Shown: positions 49,398 to 62,233 of the stretch, one piece after another
Numbering within the stretch: the stretch's first letter is position 1
Layout: each line of letters begins with the position of its first letter
Notes under the pieces: generated by a model
Database searches by the model: none
The model's input: only the letters and a program-made list of their open reading frames with translations
Told to the model about the DNA's origin: nothing
NCBI RefSeq assembly: GCF_918698115.1
Contig: NZ_CAKKLV010000001.1
Location: forward strand, 434,001 to 498,000
Source of the DNA: Peribacillus sp. Bi96
GTDB lineage: Bacteria > Bacillota > Bacilli > Bacillales > DSM-1321
DNA length: 64,000 nt
Reading direction: 5' to 3'
Program-made: the position numbers and the translations under genes

Positions 49398-50585
49398 ATG
49401 AAAAACCAATGGACAAACTATTATACAGGCTATGTTAAAGTGAAGGCTTATGGTAAAGGTGCAGAACGGCTGATTAATATGCTGACGAGAAGAGGGCTTC
49501 ATGTCTGGGATGTGAAGCGCGTCGGCAGCGAAGCCCTAATTTTTCATATGGAGGTCAGGGATATCCCGAAACTCCGTCAGGTCATGCGTAAGAGCGATTG
49601 TAAAGTGAAATTCATGCAGGGAAAGGGTGTCCCTTTCCTAATGAAGAGAGTGATGAAAAATAGCGGGTTTTTAGTGGGTCTCATTGCCTTCCTGCTTTGC
49701 ATTTTTGTCCTTTCCAATATGGTTTGGGGGATCGAGGTGCAAGATGCAAAGCCCGCAACCGAGCATGCCATCCGAAAAGAATTGGACAAGATGGGTGTGA
49801 AGATCGGTAAAGTGCAATTCTTTGTTGATGATGTGGATACAATCCAGCGTAAGCTTTCGGACCGGATTGGTGCATTGACATGGGTAGGGGTCGAGCTCAA
49901 GGGAACGACGTACCATTTCCGCGTCGTTGAAAAAAGGCAGCCGAAAGAAGTCGAGAAAACATCTCCACAGAATTTGGTAGCTTCCAAAAAAGCGATCATC
50001 ACAGAAATGTTCGTTGAAAAAGGACAATCTATAGTAAATGTAAATGATTATGTAGGAAAAGGACAGCTTCTTGTTTCAGGTTTGATTGGAAAAGAGGATA
50101 AACAGGAAATTGTATCCGCACAGGGAGTAATAAAAGGGAAAACGTGGTATAAGGCGAAAGTGGAAGTTCCGTTAAAAACCAAGTTTTCTGTTTTTAACGG
50201 AAATGAAACGAGCAGGCACTATTTGAAAATGGGGGACTTTTCCTTGCCTGTATGGGGATTCAAGGATCCGGGATATGAAAAACAGGAAGAAGAAACGACA
50301 GTGAGGCCGTTTCATTTTCTTCAATGGGAATTGCCCATTTCCTATAAGCAGGTGACCTTAAGGAGCAAGGAAGATATTGTTCGAAGTTACACGAAGGAAG
50401 AAGCGGTGAAGGAAGGAAGAAAAATGGCTAAAGCGGAATTGGAAAAGCATCTGGACGAGGAAGATGAAATCGCCGGAGAAAAAATTTTGCACGAAAGCAT
50501 GGAGAATGGTAAAGTTAAATTATCTATACATTACCAAGTTATTGAAGATATAGCGATTGGACAGCCAATCATTCAAGGAGACTAA
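49398..50585 (+). CDS. yqfD: Sporulation protein YqfD
   Basis: A 395-aa mother-cell sporulation protein of the YqfD/SpoIV family. It has a cytoplasmic N-terminus, one membrane helix (about 92-112, FLVGLIAFLLCIFVLSNMVW), a POTRA-like extracytoplasmic part and GVELKGTTYHFRVVEKRQP. Role in engulfment or late membrane assembly is not defined. GGGAGG precedes ATG 49398. Confidence 0.93.
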   Translation: MKNQWTNYYTGYVKVKAYGKGAERLINMLTRRGLHVWDVKRVGSEALIFHMEVRDIPKLRQVMRKSDCKVKFMQGKGVPFLMKRVMKNSGFLVGLIAFLLCIFVLSNMVWGIEVQDAKPATEHAIRKELDKMGVKIGKVQFFVDDVDTIQRKLSDRIGALTWVGVELKGTTYHFRVVEKRQPKEVEKTSPQNLVASKKAIITEMFVEKGQSIVNVNDYVGKGQLLVSGLIGKEDKQEIVSAQGVIKGKTWYKAKVEVPLKTKFSVFNGNETSRHYLKMGDFSLPVWGFKDPGYEKQEEETTVRPFHFLQWELPISYKQVTLRSKEDIVRSYTKEEAVKEGRKMAKAELEKHLDEEDEIAGEKILHESMENGKVKLSIHYQVIEDIAIGQPIIQGD

Positions 50586-50588
50586 CGA

Positions 50589-51551
50589 ATGACAGATGAT
50601 GTGAAGGTAATTAAGCTGGAAATAGAATCACCTAATGAAGCTATCGCTTTATTGGGCAATGGGGATTCAAATGTAAAGGTGCTTGAAGAGGAACTTGGAA
50701 TTTCCGTCATTACCCGAGGTGAAGCGGTGAGTGTTGCCGGGGATATCGAGCGGGCAACGATGGGGCAGGAAATCCTGAAGGCTCTATTGACAGTGATTAG
50801 AAAAGGAATTGCAATCAGCTCGAGAGATGTGCTTTATGCGATTGAATTGGCTAGAAAAGGTACCTTGGAGTATTTCGGTGAATTGTATGATGAGGAAATC
50901 GCAAAAACTGCTAAGGGAAAATCCATTAAGGTCAAAACAATCGGGCAGAGATACTATATCCAAGCTATAAAGAAACAAGACCTGGTATTTGGGATTGGAC
51001 CTGCTGGAACCGGGAAGACCTATCTGGCTGTAGTGATGGCGATCAATGCATTGAAAAATGGACATGTTAAACGAATCATCCTGACACGCCCTGCTGTAGA
51101 AGCGGGCGAAAGCCTAGGTTTTCTGCCGGGTGATCTGAAGGAAAAGGTAGATCCGTATCTAAGGCCGCTGTATGACGCTCTCCATGACCTTCTTGGGATG
51201 GAACAGACCCTAAGGATGATAGAACGTGGAACGATCGAAATAGCTCCTCTGGCTTATATGAGGGGCCGTACGCTTGAAGATGCCTTTGTCATTTTGGACG
51301 AGGCCCAAAATACGACGGAAGCCCAAATGAAAATGTTCTTGACCCGGCTTGGTTTCGGTTCGAAAATGGTCATTACGGGAGATCGGACCCAGATTGACCT
51401 TCCGAAAGGCATAAAGTCAGGTTTGGTACGGGTAGAAGAGATCTTGAAGAATGTTAAAGGACTTGCCTTTGTTTATTTTGAACAAAGTGATGTAGTAAGA
51501 CATCCGCTTGTTGCCAAAATCATTACTGCTTACGAGCAAGCGAAGGAATAA
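50589..51551 (+). CDS. phoH: PhoH family ATPase
   Basis: Predicted cytoplasmic RNA-associated ATPase. The 320-aa protein has Walker A GIGPAGTGKTYLAV (about 137-150) and Walker B VILDEAQNTT (about 236-245), with a further GDRTQIDLP motif. Neighbouring ybeY and pgpH are typical partners and suggest RNA metabolism; function not proven. It starts 3 bp after yqfD and is followed by a terminator. Confidence 0.94.
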   Translation: MTDDVKVIKLEIESPNEAIALLGNGDSNVKVLEEELGISVITRGEAVSVAGDIERATMGQEILKALLTVIRKGIAISSRDVLYAIELARKGTLEYFGELYDEEIAKTAKGKSIKVKTIGQRYYIQAIKKQDLVFGIGPAGTGKTYLAVVMAINALKNGHVKRIILTRPAVEAGESLGFLPGDLKEKVDPYLRPLYDALHDLLGMEQTLRMIERGTIEIAPLAYMRGRTLEDAFVILDEAQNTTEAQMKMFLTRLGFGSKMVITGDRTQIDLPKGIKSGLVRVEEILKNVKGLAFVYFEQSDVVRHPLVAKIITAYEQAKE

Positions 51552-51552
51552 G

Positions 51553-51585
51553 AAAAAATCCGCCATTTTCAATCGGCGGATTTTT
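51553..51585 (+). terminator. Terminator after phoH
   Basis: AAAATCCGCC (51555-51564) / GGCGGATTTT (51575-51584), plus T. Confidence 0.88.
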
Positions 51586-51743
51586 CGCGATGTGTCTAAA
51601 ATGACATACCTTTTTTAGGGAAAAGTGGTAATGGAACGAAAGAAGCTTTACATTTATCAATACGAAGGTGAAAATTTACATAAAAACTGTTATGATTTTA
51701 CATATCTAGAATAATAAACATCATTTTTTTAGGAGGACCTTCC

Positions 51744-53900
51744 TTGAATCGAATCCAGAAATTTTTCACTAAAATAAAAGGGCTATTGGTCCATCGCTTT
51801 TTTCAAGTGCTTTTGTTTATCATACTTGGTTTGTTTGCTTATGCATTAATGTTTTCAAACGTTAAACCAGAAAGGGTCCAGGTAGAGCTTTTCAAGCCTG
51901 CGGAACAAACCATTCGCTCAACCAAGACGGTGGAGGATACCTATAAGACGGAACAAGAAAAAGAAGAGATTTCAAAACAAGTGGCGGATGTATATACTTT
52001 AAAAAAAGAATATGCGAAAAATAAAGTCGATCTGATCTCATCCATTTTCGATTCAGCGATCGAGGTGAATAAAGAAACGGACCCCGATAAAGATCATAAA
52101 AAAGATGAGGGTAAGGAAAATAAAAAGGAGACCATAAAGACGGATGCTCAAAAGGTTTCCATTTTAAAAGAAAAATTGACAGATGAAGTCAATAAAAATA
52201 TTGAGGAATCCGTCTTCCTTGCTTTAGTGCAGGCGGATGAAGATGAGTTGGAAATAGCGAAGGATTCAACCATTACTGCCGTGAATAATGTGATGAGCTC
52301 CAGGATCGCAGCTAGTGACGTCGAAAATGCCAAGAAAAAGGTAGTAGAGGAATTGGGCTATATGAGCATAAGCAGCGATATGAAAAAAGCCTCTAATTCC
52401 CTTGCCCGTACGGCAATCATCCAGAATGTGTTTTTCGATAAGGATAAAACCGAGGAACAGCGCAGGAAAGCCATCGAAAGCGTGGAGCCCATCAGGATCC
52501 TCCAAGGACAGATCATTGTTGAAGAAAATCAGTTAGTGGATAGGGATGTATACCGGCAGCTTGAACTTGCAGGGTTTTTAAATACGGAGTCTACGATTTA
52601 CCCATATATTGGCTTGCTGCTATTCATCTTTCTAACATTTACCGCATTTTATTACTTTTTCTACTATTCCATTTCCAATAAGGATAACAAGTATAATCAA
52701 CTATTGATCTTCAGTCTTGTCTTTATCCTTTCCATGGCTACGATGAAAACGGTCAGCATTCTTGCAGACCTGAAAAACTCGAATTTGGAATACGTCTTCC
52801 CGGGTGCGATGGCGGCGATGCTCATCAAGATATTATTGAATGATAAGTTGGCGGTAGCCATGATCATCTTGTTAGGTTCGTATGGTACGATTATATTTAA
52901 TGGTGATACACCTGGCAATTTGGATTTCTCGATGGGGCTTTTTATCATTTTCGGTGGATTGTCGGCAATCATCATCTTATCGAGGCCTAATTTCAAATCA
53001 AAGGTACTTGTTGCAGGGTTGCTATTGTCTTTAATAAATATGGCCTTTGTCTATTCACTCATCTTTATTATGGACGGCCATTATACTAGAATGGAGTATT
53101 TGTATTATGCTCTTGCTGCCATTGGCTCTGGAGTGGGTTCAGCGGTTTTGACAATGGGCTTGTTACCGTTTTTCGAGGCAGGTTTTGGGATCTTATCATC
53201 CATGAAGCTAATTGAACTTGCAAATCCTAATCATCCATTACTGCGGAAAATCTTGATTGAGGCTCCTGGGACTTACCATCATAGTGTAATGGTCGCCAAT
53301 TTGGCGGAATCTGCTTGTGAAGCCATCGGTTCAAATGGATTGCTGGCAAGGGTCGGCAGTTATTATCATGATATCGGTAAAACGAAGCGGCCGCATTTTT
53401 TCATCGAAAACCAGATGAATGCGGAGAATCCTCATGATCGACTGCTCCCGGAAACGAGCAAGGATATCATCATTGCCCATGCCGTCGATGGCGGGGAGAT
53501 GTTGCGCAGTCATAAATTCCCGAAAGAGATTGTGGATATTGCAGAGCAGCATCATGGGACCACATTATTGAAATTTTTCTACCATAAGGCAAAAAAAGAG
53601 GATGAAGCCACACTGGAGGCAGCTTACCGCTATCCTGGGCCGAGGGCGATAATGAAGGAAGTAGCCGTCATAGGCATAGCCGATAGTGTGGAAGCTGCAG
53701 TGAGATCTATGCAGCACCCAACTCCGGATAAGATTGAAGAATTGGTAAGTTTCATTATTCAGGACAGGATTCAAGATGGTCAATTTGATGAATGTGACAT
53801 TACTATGAGAGAATTGAGTATCGTGAAGCATTCCTTATGTGAATCGCTGAACGGTATCTTCCACTCCAGGATTGAATATCCGGAGCCGGATAAATTATGA
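51744..53900 (+). CDS. pgpH: Cyclic-di-AMP phosphodiesterase PgpH (7TM-HD)
   Basis: Membrane enzyme hydrolysing c-di-AMP. The 718-aa protein has an N-terminal helix (about 17-36), an extracellular 7TM-HDED domain (to about 285), seven membrane helices (about 290-490), and a cytoplasmic HD domain with [25 protein letters not shown] and the [10 protein letters not shown] histidine. TTG 51744 follows AGGAGG. The first 18 bases of the ybeY frame overlap its stop (ATGA). Confidence 0.94.
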   Translation: MNRIQKFFTKIKGLLVHRFFQVLLFIILGLFAYALMFSNVKPERVQVELFKPAEQTIRSTKTVEDTYKTEQEKEEISKQVADVYTLKKEYAKNKVDLISSIFDSAIEVNKETDPDKDHKKDEGKENKKETIKTDAQKVSILKEKLTDEVNKNIEESVFLALVQADEDELEIAKDSTITAVNNVMSSRIAASDVENAKKKVVEELGYMSISSDMKKASNSLARTAIIQNVFFDKDKTEEQRRKAIESVEPIRILQGQIIVEENQLVDRDVYRQLELAGFLNTESTIYPYIGLLLFIFLTFTAFYYFFYYSISNKDNKYNQLLIFSLVFILSMATMKTVSILADLKNSNLEYVFPGAMAAMLIKILLNDKLAVAMIILLGSYGTIIFNGDTPGNLDFSMGLFIIFGGLSAIIILSRPNFKSKVLVAGLLLSLINMAFVYSLIFIMDGHYTRMEYLYYALAAIGSGVGSAVLTMGLLPFFEAGFGILSSMKLIELANPNHPLLRKILIEAPGTYHHSVMVANLAESACEAIGSNGLLARVGSYYHDIGKTKRPHFFIENQMNAENPHDRLLPETSKDIIIAHAVDGGEMLRSHKFPKEIVDIAEQHHGTTLLKFFYHKAKKEDEATLEAAYRYPGPRAIMKEVAVIGIADSVEAAVRSMQHPTPDKIEELVSFIIQDRIQDGQFDECDITMRELSIVKHSLCESLNGIFHSRIEYPEPDKL

Positions 53901-53914
53901 CAGAAGGTGAAAGA

Positions 53915-54391
53915 ATGATTTTAGAAATCGATTTATTGGATGAAACGAACGAAGTAACGGAAGAAGCTCAGCAGCTTGTTGAAAGCATTCTGCAATTTGC
54001 AGCAAAAAAAGAAAACATTGAATTAGATACCGAGTTGTCTGTCACATTTGTAAACAATGAGAGAATTCGGGAAATCAATAAAGAATATCGTCATAAAGAT
54101 TCAGCTACAGATGTCATTTCTTTTGCACTTGAAGAAATGGGTGAAGATGAAGTGGAAATTGTCGGCGCGGAAATGCCTCGCATGTTAGGCGATATCATCA
54201 TTTCCATTGAGCGCACGAAAGAGCAGGCTGAAGAATATGGTCATTCTTTTGACCGTGAACTTGGATTTTTAGCGCTGCATGGTTTTCTGCATTTATTAGG
54301 CTTCGATCACATGAATGAAGAAGAGGAAAAAGAGATGTTCACTAAACAAAAGGAGATCTTGGAAGAATATGGACTTTCAAGAGAAGGATAA
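53915..54391 (+). CDS. ybeY: Endoribonuclease YbeY
   Basis: Zinc-dependent protein involved in 16S rRNA 3' maturation and ribosome quality control. The 158-aa product contains the R-rich segment ...[16 protein letters not shown] and the zinc motif [11 protein letters not shown] (H-x3-H-x5-H). I start at ATG 53915 with AGAAGGTGA upstream; ATG 53897, which overlaps pgpH, precedes the ribosome site. It overlaps the dgkA start by 23 bases. Confidence 0.95.
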   Translation: MILEIDLLDETNEVTEEAQQLVESILQFAAKKENIELDTELSVTFVNNERIREINKEYRHKDSATDVISFALEEMGEDEVEIVGAEMPRMLGDIIISIERTKEQAEEYGHSFDRELGFLALHGFLHLLGFDHMNEEEEKEMFTKQKEILEEYGLSREG

Positions 54392-54746
54392 AAAACGGTA
54401 TCCTTTATTAAAAAGTTTCTCTTTTGCCTGTCAGGGGATTTTGGAGGCAGTACGAACGGAGCGCAATATTAAGATTCATTTCGCGTTAACGGCAATCGTC
54501 GTATTCTTTGGCTGGTACTTTTCATTGAATGGGATGGAATGGCTCTTCATTTTGGCAGCCATTGCCGGGACTATTACGCTAGAGCTAGTTAATTCAGCGA
54601 TTGAAAGGGTAGTAGACCTAGTAACGGATCAAATCCATCCACTCGCCAAGCAGGCAAAAGATATTGCAGCCGGAGCTGTATTCATATATGCTATATTTTC
54701 TATAATAGTTGGTTTGATTATCTTTTTGCCTAAGTTTGGCCTGTAG
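54369..54746 (+). CDS. dgkA: Undecaprenol kinase (DgkA family)
   Basis: Small membrane kinase; the Gram-positive form phosphorylates undecaprenol for cell wall synthesis. The 125-aa protein has three helices and the family signature [16 protein letters not shown] (ELxNxAIE), followed by [13 protein letters not shown]. The start ATG 54369 lies inside the end of ybeY, with AAGGAG 12 bases upstream. Confidence 0.93.
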   Translation: MDFQEKDKKRYPLLKSFSFACQGILEAVRTERNIKIHFALTAIVVFFGWYFSLNGMEWLFILAAIAGTITLELVNSAIERVVDLVTDQIHPLAKQAKDIAAGAVFIYAIFSIIVGLIIFLPKFGL

Positions 54747-56106
<1,360 letters not shown>

Positions 56107-56205
56107 TTAGCAAAATTTACGCTTCATGAAAGTTTGGAAAACGGTCAAGCTAATCATATGGTCGGATATTCATATTGCTAGTTAAAAATGAAAGGTGGGC
56201 TTTAT

Positions 56206-56349
56206 ATGTTGGATTTTACCTGGGAATTATTTAGTGAAACAGGTAATGTGGACACCTATTTGCTGTTTAAGGAGATAGAAGTCGAAAGACAGGAGAGACC
56301 CTTGGTATTGAATGAAGAGCTAGCAGAATTTGATTTTCCTGTTTCATAG
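56206..56349 (+). CDS. yqzL: YqzL family small protein
   Basis: A 47-aa protein starting [25 protein letters not shown] and ending in an acidic stretch [11 protein letters not shown]. The pattern and the place between era and recO match B. subtilis YqzL. Function unknown. AAAGGTGGG precedes the ATG. recO starts 31 bases after its stop. Confidence 0.88.
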   Translation: MLDFTWELFSETGNVDTYLLFKEIEVERQERPLVLNEELAEFDFPVS

Positions 56350-56380
56350 GTTAGTCTTGGCGAGCATGGGTGGTGTCTTG

Positions 56381-57133
56381 GTGCTCCAAAAATGTGAAGG
56401 CATTGTCATAAGGCGAACTGCATATGGAGAAAATAACAAAATCATTACTATATATACCCGAGAGCTAGGAAAAATTGGTGTTATGGCTAGAGGAGCCAGT
56501 AAACCTAACAGTAGGCTTGCTGCCGTCACCCAGCTTTTTTGCTCCGGGTATTTTCTTGTAACAACATCAACCGGACTCGGAAGTCTTCAGCAGGGGGAAA
56601 TGGTCGACTCGCTTCGTTTTATTAGGGAGGATCTTTTTGCCACTGCCTATGCTTCTTACATTGTTGAATTGCTTGATAAAAGCGTCGATGATAAAAAACC
56701 GAATCCATATTTGTTTGAATTGCTTTCGCAAACCTTGCATTACATAAACGAAGAATATGATGCAGAAGTTTTGAAATTCATTTTTGAAATGAAAATGCTG
56801 CCCGTCAACGGGATTAACCCGGTGCTTGATCAATGTGCTGTTTGTGGCGAAACGGAAGGGGAATTCTCATTCTCGCTTCGGGAGGCGGGTTTTATTTGCC
56901 ACCGCTGTCTGGGAAAAGACCCCTATCATTATAAAATTTCACCGGCAGCCGTCAAATTGCTGCGGATATTTTATTATTTGGATTTATCAAGGCTCGGAAA
57001 CATTTCCGTTAAGCCTGAAACGAAAAAAGAACTGCGGAAAATCATTGATGCTTACTATGAGGAATATTCTGGCCTTCATTTGAAATCAAAAAAGTTCCTA
57101 AAACAGATTGATACGATGAAAGATATGTTTTAG
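56381..57133 (+). CDS. recO: DNA repair protein RecO
   Basis: Recombination mediator that, with RecR and RecF, loads RecA at gaps. The 250-aa product has an N-terminal OB fold ([24 protein letters not shown]), the [14 protein letters not shown] region and a zinc finger CAVCGE...[10 protein letters not shown] choose GTG 56381, 7 bases after GGGTGG, matching the family start; the open frame extends to 56330 within yqzL. Confidence 0.94.
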   Translation: MLQKCEGIVIRRTAYGENNKIITIYTRELGKIGVMARGASKPNSRLAAVTQLFCSGYFLVTTSTGLGSLQQGEMVDSLRFIREDLFATAYASYIVELLDKSVDDKKPNPYLFELLSQTLHYINEEYDAEVLKFIFEMKMLPVNGINPVLDQCAVCGETEGEFSFSLREAGFICHRCLGKDPYHYKISPAAVKLLRIFYYLDLSRLGNISVKPETKKELRKIIDAYYEEYSGLHLKSKKFLKQIDTMKDMF

Positions 57134-57144
57134 TTCTGGCCTAT

Positions 57145-57173
57145 TGACATTCCAAGCTAGTTTGTATAAAATT
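57145..57173 (+). promoter_or_regulatory. SigA-type promoter of the glyQS T-box leader
   Basis: TTGACA (57145-57150), 17-base spacer, TAAAAT (57168-57173). Confidence 0.75.
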
Positions 57174-57179
57174 CTAATC

Positions 57180-57396
57180 ATCAAAATAAGAAGATTGCGT
57201 TGATGGAAAAGAGTATCTGTCATTCTCCATAAAAAGCGAACCTGGGATAGTGGAAGCCGGGATATGGATTTACAGGGAAGGGCGTTTCCGGAGCATATTG
57301 CTTTGAAAAGAGGCCGTTTTAATAAACGGCAATTAGGGTGGAACCGCGGGTAAACTCTCGTCCCTATGCATTTCGCATAGGGACGGGAGTTTTTTG
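57180..57396 (+). ncRNA. T-box riboswitch of glyQS
   Basis: tRNA-sensing leader. The T-box core AGGGTGGAACCGCGG (57335-57349) pairs with tRNA acceptor ends. The terminator is ACTCTCGTCCCTATGC (57354-57369) / GCATAGGGACGGGAGT (57375-57390), then six T. Stem I apical elements resemble CCTGGGATAGTGGAAGCCGGG (about 57241-57260). A GGC triplet at 57281-57283 is a candidate glycine specifier, but stem I was not folded with certainty. Confidence 0.93.
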
Positions 57397-57468
57397 TTTG
57401 CAAAAAAGTGTATGAATTCCGTTCCCGAATTTTTCAAAGAGCCGTTTTAAATAACCTGGAGGTGTACG

Positions 57469-58365
57469 ATGAATATTCAAAATATGATTTTAACGTTACA
57501 AAAGCATTGGTCAGAACAGGGCTGCATCTTAATGAATGCTTATGATGTCGAGAAAGGGGCTGGAACGATGAGCCCATATACGTTCCTTAGAGCCATTGGA
57601 CCTGAGCCTTGGAGCGTTGCTTACGTGGAGCCGTCACGCCGTCCGGCAGACGGCCGTTATGGTGAGAATCCTAATCGGCTGTATCAGCATCATCAATTCC
57701 AAGTGATCATGAAGCCGTCACCAGACAATATCCAAGAATTATATCTGGATTCACTGCGATCATTAGGGATTAATCCGCTTGAACATGATATTCGCTTTGT
57801 AGAGGACAATTGGGAAAATCCATCTCTAGGATGTGCTGGTCTCGGTTGGGAAGTTTGGCTTGATGGTATGGAAATTACACAATTTACATATTTCCAACAA
57901 GTAGGCGGTCTTGAGTGTAAGCCGGTTTCCGTGGAGATTACATACGGGATCGAACGTCTTGCTTCTTACATTCAAGATAAGGAAAACGTATTTGACCTCG
58001 AATGGACAGAAGGATTCACAGTACGTGATATTTTTGGACAGCCGGAATATGAGCACTCAAAATATACCTTTGAAACATCGGACCTTGATATGCTGTTTCA
58101 ACTTTTCACAATGTATGAAAAGGAGGCACATCGCCAAATGGAAGAAGGGCTTGTACATCCAGCCTATGATTATGTTTTGAAATGCTCACATACTTTTAAC
58201 CTTTTGGATGCCAAAGGGGCCATCTCGGTGACGGAAAGAACCGGATATATTGCCCGGTGCCGTAACTTAGCGCGTAAGGTTGCTAAAACCTTCTATGAGG
58301 AGCGGGAAAAATTAGGCTTCCCGATACTAAAATTGAAAGGGGAGAATACAAATGAGCAAGCGTGA
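57469..58365 (+). CDS. glyQ: Glycyl-tRNA synthetase alpha chain
   Basis: Catalytic subunit of the bacterial alpha2beta2 glycyl-tRNA synthetase. The 298-aa protein begins [19 protein letters not shown] and contains the class II motifs [49 protein letters not shown] and [13 protein letters not shown]. Controlled by the upstream T-box. Overlaps glyS by 14 bases. Confidence 0.98.
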   Translation: MNIQNMILTLQKHWSEQGCILMNAYDVEKGAGTMSPYTFLRAIGPEPWSVAYVEPSRRPADGRYGENPNRLYQHHQFQVIMKPSPDNIQELYLDSLRSLGINPLEHDIRFVEDNWENPSLGCAGLGWEVWLDGMEITQFTYFQQVGGLECKPVSVEITYGIERLASYIQDKENVFDLEWTEGFTVRDIFGQPEYEHSKYTFETSDLDMLFQLFTMYEKEAHRQMEEGLVHPAYDYVLKCSHTFNLLDAKGAISVTERTGYIARCRNLARKVAKTFYEEREKLGFPILKLKGENTNEQA

Positions 58366-60418
58366 TTTGTTATTGGAAATTGGATTGGAAGAGTTGCCGG
58401 CTCGTTTTGTGACAGCATCCATGAAACAGTTGTCAGATAAAGTGCAGAAATGGCTAACGGAAAAAGCGATTGAATTCGGAACGGTTGAAGCTTTTTCCAC
58501 ACCAAGACGTTTGGCCATATTGGTGAAAGACGTGGAAGCATCGCAAAAGGATATCGAAGAAGAAGCAAAAGGACCGGCTAAGAAAATCGCTTTGGATAGC
58601 GAAGGCAACTGGTCTAAAGCAGCATTGGGATTCGTCAGGGGTCAAGGGATGACTTCAGAGGATATTTATTTTAAAGAACTTAAGGGTGTTGAATATGTCC
58701 ATGTGAATAAATTCATTAAAGGACAGCCGACAGTTCAGCTTTTGTCTCAGCTTGCTGAAATCATCAGCGGCATGACGTTCCCGAAAAATATGCGTTGGGC
58801 CAATCAAGAGCTCCGCTTCGTCCGGCCGATTAAATGGCTGATTGCCTTGTTCGGTAATGAGGTAGTGCCATTTACCATCGCTGATGTGGAAACGGGCCGT
58901 GAAACGAAGGGACATCGTTTCTTGGGCGATAACGCAATCATCGAAGAGCCGGCACAGTACGAAGAAACATTAAGAAAACAATTTGTCATGGCGGATCCTG
59001 ATAAACGCCGACAAGTTATTTTAGATCAAATTAAAAAGCTTGAGCAGGAAAAAGGCTGGATCATCCCAGTTGATGAAGAACTGCTTGAAGAAGTCAATAA
59101 TTTGGTAGAGTATCCAACGGCGTTATTTGGACATTTTGAAGAAGAATTCCTTGAGCTTCCTGCAGAGGTACTGATCACTTCGATGAAGGAACACCAACGT
59201 TATTTCCCGGTTAAAGATCAAGACGGCAAATTACTTGCTTTCTTTGTAACGGTGCGTAACGGGGATGATCGTCATTTGGATAAGGTTTCTAAAGGAAATG
59301 AAAAAGTTTTGCGCGCCCGCCTCTCGGATGCAGGATTCTTCTATAAAGAAGATCAGAAAAAAGAGATTTCAGATGCTTTGAAAAAGCTTGACAGCATCGT
59401 TTATCATGAAGAAATCGGTACGTTGGCCGAGAAAACTGCCCGAGTTACTGCAATGACCGGTGACCTTGCGGATGCTCTGAATTTAAAGGCTGAAAAAGAA
59501 ATGGCGCTGCGTGCAGCAGAAATTGCCAAATTTGATTTGGTGAGTAATATGGTTTATGAATTCCCTGAATTGCAAGGTTACATGGGTGAGAAGTATGCAC
59601 TCCTAAAAGGAGAAGCCAAAGAAGTGGCCGCGGCAATCAATGAACACTATATGCCAAGACATGCGGATGACGATGTGCCGCCTTCAGTCATTGGAGCGGT
59701 TGTTAGTTTAGCTGAAAAAATGGATACTTTGGCGTCATTCTTTGCTATTGGTGTCATACCGACAGGTTCCCAGGATCCATATGCTTTAAGAAGGCAGGCG
59801 AGTGGTGTCGTTCAAATTCTAGCCGAGAAGAAATGGAATATTTCTTTAGAAGAGCTTATTGTTTTAGGCCTTAAGGGACTTGAATCAAAGAACATCTTAA
59901 AACGCGATCTTGAGGAAGTTAAAGCGGATATGTTCACTTTCTTTAAAGCCCGGGTCAAGCATTTACTACAAGAACAGCAGATCCGTTACGATTTGATTGA
60001 CGCAGTTCTGTTCAATGAGATCGGTTTTATTCACTCTATCGTAGAACGTGCACACGTCTTGGATGCGAAAAAAGACGAAGCAGGTTTTAAAGAAAGCCTG
60101 GAAGCTTTAAGTCGGGTCATGAACATTGCCGTAAAGTGTGACAATAAAGTGTCAGTGGATTCAAATGCTTTTGAAAATGATCAAGAAAAAGCGCTATACG
60201 AAAAATATCAAGATATAGCAAAGCGTTATACTGAAACTAAAATTGAGAATGAACGGTTTGAACTGCTTATTTCACTCCAATCGGAAATCGAGTCCTATTT
60301 CGAGAATACAATGGTCATGGCAGATGATGAAGCAATCCGTAATAACCGTTTATCCCTTATGAAGGAAATAAGTGATTTGGTTGCAGGTTTTGCAGCCATG
60401 AACAAAATCATCCTTTAA
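58352..60418 (+). CDS. glyS: Glycyl-tRNA synthetase beta chain
   Basis: tRNA-binding subunit of glycyl-tRNA synthetase. The 688-aa protein starts [20 protein letters not shown] and contains [23 protein letters not shown], and the C-terminal [24 protein letters not shown]...DPYALRRQA (HD-like then DALR domain). Ribosome site AAAGGGGAG lies within the glyQ end. Confidence 0.97.
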   Translation: MSKRDLLLEIGLEELPARFVTASMKQLSDKVQKWLTEKAIEFGTVEAFSTPRRLAILVKDVEASQKDIEEEAKGPAKKIALDSEGNWSKAALGFVRGQGMTSEDIYFKELKGVEYVHVNKFIKGQPTVQLLSQLAEIISGMTFPKNMRWANQELRFVRPIKWLIALFGNEVVPFTIADVETGRETKGHRFLGDNAIIEEPAQYEETLRKQFVMADPDKRRQVILDQIKKLEQEKGWIIPVDEELLEEVNNLVEYPTALFGHFEEEFLELPAEVLITSMKEHQRYFPVKDQDGKLLAFFVTVRNGDDRHLDKVSKGNEKVLRARLSDAGFFYKEDQKKEISDALKKLDSIVYHEEIGTLAEKTARVTAMTGDLADALNLKAEKEMALRAAEIAKFDLVSNMVYEFPELQGYMGEKYALLKGEAKEVAAAINEHYMPRHADDDVPPSVIGAVVSLAEKMDTLASFFAIGVIPTGSQDPYALRRQASGVVQILAEKKWNISLEELIVLGLKGLESKNILKRDLEEVKADMFTFFKARVKHLLQEQQIRYDLIDAVLFNEIGFIHSIVERAHVLDAKKDEAGFKESLEALSRVMNIAVKCDNKVSVDSNAFENDQEKALYEKYQDIAKRYTETKIENERFELLISLQSEIESYFENTMVMADDEAIRNNRLSLMKEISDLVAGFAAMNKIIL

Positions 60419-60436
60419 TAATTGAAGGGTGTCTGA

Positions 60437-60473
60437 AAATCGGAAACCCTCTAAATAAGGGTTTCCGATTTCT
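60437..60473 (+). terminator. Hairpin after glyS
   Basis: AAATCGGAAACCC (60437-60449) / GGGTTTCCGATTT (60459-60471), a perfect stem with a weak T tail. Confidence 0.75.
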
Positions 60474-60582
60474 TAAACAGATAAAATCGTTAATCAATAG
60501 GACAAACATGCCTTTATTACATATTTAGTATATAATTATTAAATGAAAAACTTTTGTTACTTTACTCTGCGAAAGCAGTGGG

Positions 60583-61221
60583 GTGGTGATTATAATCCAA
60601 TTAAATAAGCGTCAGGAACTCATTTTACAAATTGTTAAAGAGAACGGTCCGATTACTGGAGAACATATTGCCGATAGATTGAATCTTACAAGGGCGACTC
60701 TTCGTCCTGATCTAGCCATTTTAACGATGGCAGGTTTTCTGGATGCAAGACCCCGTGTGGGATATTTTTATACAGGCAGGTCAGGAACTCAGCTTTTGAC
60801 GGACAGCCTAAACCATCTTTATGTACGTGACTACCAATCTATTCCTGTCGTTGTTGACGAGGGCATTTCCGTATATGATGCGATCGTCATGATGTTTTTA
60901 GAAGATGTAGGGACCATGTTTGTTGTCGATAAGCATGCCTTGCTCGTTGGTGTCTTATCAAGGAAAGACTTGTTACGTGCGAGCATCGGGAAGCAAGAGC
61001 TTAACTCCATTCCAGTCAATATCATCATGACTAGAATGCCCAATATTACAATGTGTTCAAAAGAAGACCTTTTGATTGATGTTGCCAAAAAATTGATCGA
61101 TAAACAAATCGACTCATTACCGGTCGTAAAAGAAACAGAAAAGGGCTATGAAGTGATCGGAAGAATTACAAAAACCAATATAACGAAAGCATTCGTAGCT
61201 TTGGCTGATGAAGGCTATTAG
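60583..61221 (+). CDS. ccpN: Catabolite-linked repressor CcpN (HTH-CBS)
   Basis: Represses gluconeogenic genes such as gapB and pckA under glycolytic conditions in B. subtilis. Protein about 210 aa with an N-terminal HTH ([15 protein letters not shown], about 28-42) and two CBS domains ([20 protein letters not shown] and SLPVVKE). The exact start is unclear: GTG 60583 and GTG 60586 overlap the GTGGGGTGG ribosome-like site. Divergent or rare starts ATT/ATA/ATC at 60589-60595 would have better spacing. It slightly overlaps the yqfL open frame. Confidence 0.93.
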   Translation: MVIIIQLNKRQELILQIVKENGPITGEHIADRLNLTRATLRPDLAILTMAGFLDARPRVGYFYTGRSGTQLLTDSLNHLYVRDYQSIPVVVDEGISVYDAIVMMFLEDVGTMFVVDKHALLVGVLSRKDLLRASIGKQELNSIPVNIIMTRMPNITMCSKEDLLIDVAKKLIDKQIDSLPVVKETEKGYEVIGRITKTNITKAFVALADEGY

Positions 61222-61249
61222 GGGGCTTGCAAAAGGAATGACGGAGAAT

Positions 61250-62059
61250 ATGAACGGTTCTATTATATATGTTGTATCGGATTCAGTAGGGGAAACAGCG
61301 GAATTGGTTACAAAAGCGGCTGCAAGCCAGTTCTCGGGGTCTGCTTTTTCCATAAAGCGAATACCGTATATTGAAGATGAACAAAACGTGGATGAAGTGA
61401 TTTCACTGGCTAAATTAGATGGGGCAATCATTGCGTATACCCTTGTTAAGCCAGCTATTAGAGCGTATATGAAAGCACAGGTGGAAAAAGAAAACCTGTC
61501 TGCTTATGACATTTTAGGGCCGCTCATGGACATCCTTCAGGAAAGAGCACCAAAAGGACCGCTTAATGAACCTGGTCTGGTAAGAAAGCTGGATGATGAT
61601 TATTTCAAACGAGTTGAAGCCATTGAATTTGCTGTAAAATATGATGATGGACGGGACCCTAGAGGGATTTTACGTGCAGATATCGTCCTTGTGGGTGTTT
61701 CGCGCACTTCAAAAACACCTCTTTCACAGTATTTAGCCCACAAACGTTATAAAGTGGCCAATGTACCTTTAGTGCCTGAGGTGGAACCGCCAGAAGAGCT
61801 TTTCCTTGTTCCTCCTGAAAAATGCATTGGTTTAAAGATCAGTCCGGAAAAGTTGAACCATATTCGCAAAGAACGGTTAAAGTCACTGGGGCTTAATGAT
61901 CATGCGATTTACGCAAATGTGGAGCGAATTAAGGAAGAATTGACATACTTTGATACAATCATATCTAGATTGAACTGTCCTATTATTGATGTAACGAATA
62001 AAGCTGTGGAAGAAACAGCCAATTTGATCATCAATATCCTTCAAAACAAAGATCGTTGA
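61250..62059 (+). CDS. yqfL: PEP synthase regulatory protein / kinase-pyrophosphorylase YqfL (DUF299)
   Basis: Family enzymes phosphorylate and dephosphorylate a target Thr (PPDK or PEP synthase). In B. subtilis YqfL acts with CcpN in control of gluconeogenesis. The 269-aa product has [12 protein letters not shown], the P-loop-like [11 protein letters not shown] (about 147-157), and a conserved C-terminus. I prefer ATG 61250 ([11 protein letters not shown]) because it matches the family N-terminus; ATG 61238 and earlier codons are alternatives. It lies directly after ccpN. Confidence 0.92.
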   Translation: MNGSIIYVVSDSVGETAELVTKAAASQFSGSAFSIKRIPYIEDEQNVDEVISLAKLDGAIIAYTLVKPAIRAYMKAQVEKENLSAYDILGPLMDILQERAPKGPLNEPGLVRKLDDDYFKRVEAIEFAVKYDDGRDPRGILRADIVLVGVSRTSKTPLSQYLAHKRYKVANVPLVPEVEPPEELFLVPPEKCIGLKISPEKLNHIRKERLKSLGLNDHAIYANVERIKEELTYFDTIISRLNCPIIDVTNKAVEETANLIINILQNKDR

Positions 62060-62100
62060 TGGATGTTTTTTTATTTTATTCTTACAATTAAGGCAAACAA

Positions 62101-62138
62101 AAATGTGAGCTAGACACTTTATGTGTCAGCTCACATTT
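62101..62138. terminator. Bidirectional terminator after yqfL
   Basis: AAATGTGAGCT (62101-62111) / AGCTCACATTT (62128-62138) with a nested GACAC/GTGTC stem. A's precede and T's follow. Confidence 0.85.
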
Positions 62139-62143
62139 TAATG

Positions 62144-62233
62144 CTAAGGTCCTTTTGGTAAATAGCGAACAAAATTAGAAATAATTACATATGATTCCAC
62201 CTCATTTCCAAATGAAAACCCATTGATTTGCAT
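62144..62233 (-). CDS. Possible 29-aa minus-strand small ORF
   Basis: ATG at 62233 opens a 29-aa frame (MQINGFSFGNEVESYV..., ending YLPKGP) whose TAG lies 5 bases before the shared terminator hairpin. Only a weak GGTG is a ribosome site, and I do not recognise it. The frame is also open further upstream. Confidence 0.3.
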   Translation of the reverse strand: MQINGFSFGNEVESYVIISNFVRYLPKGP

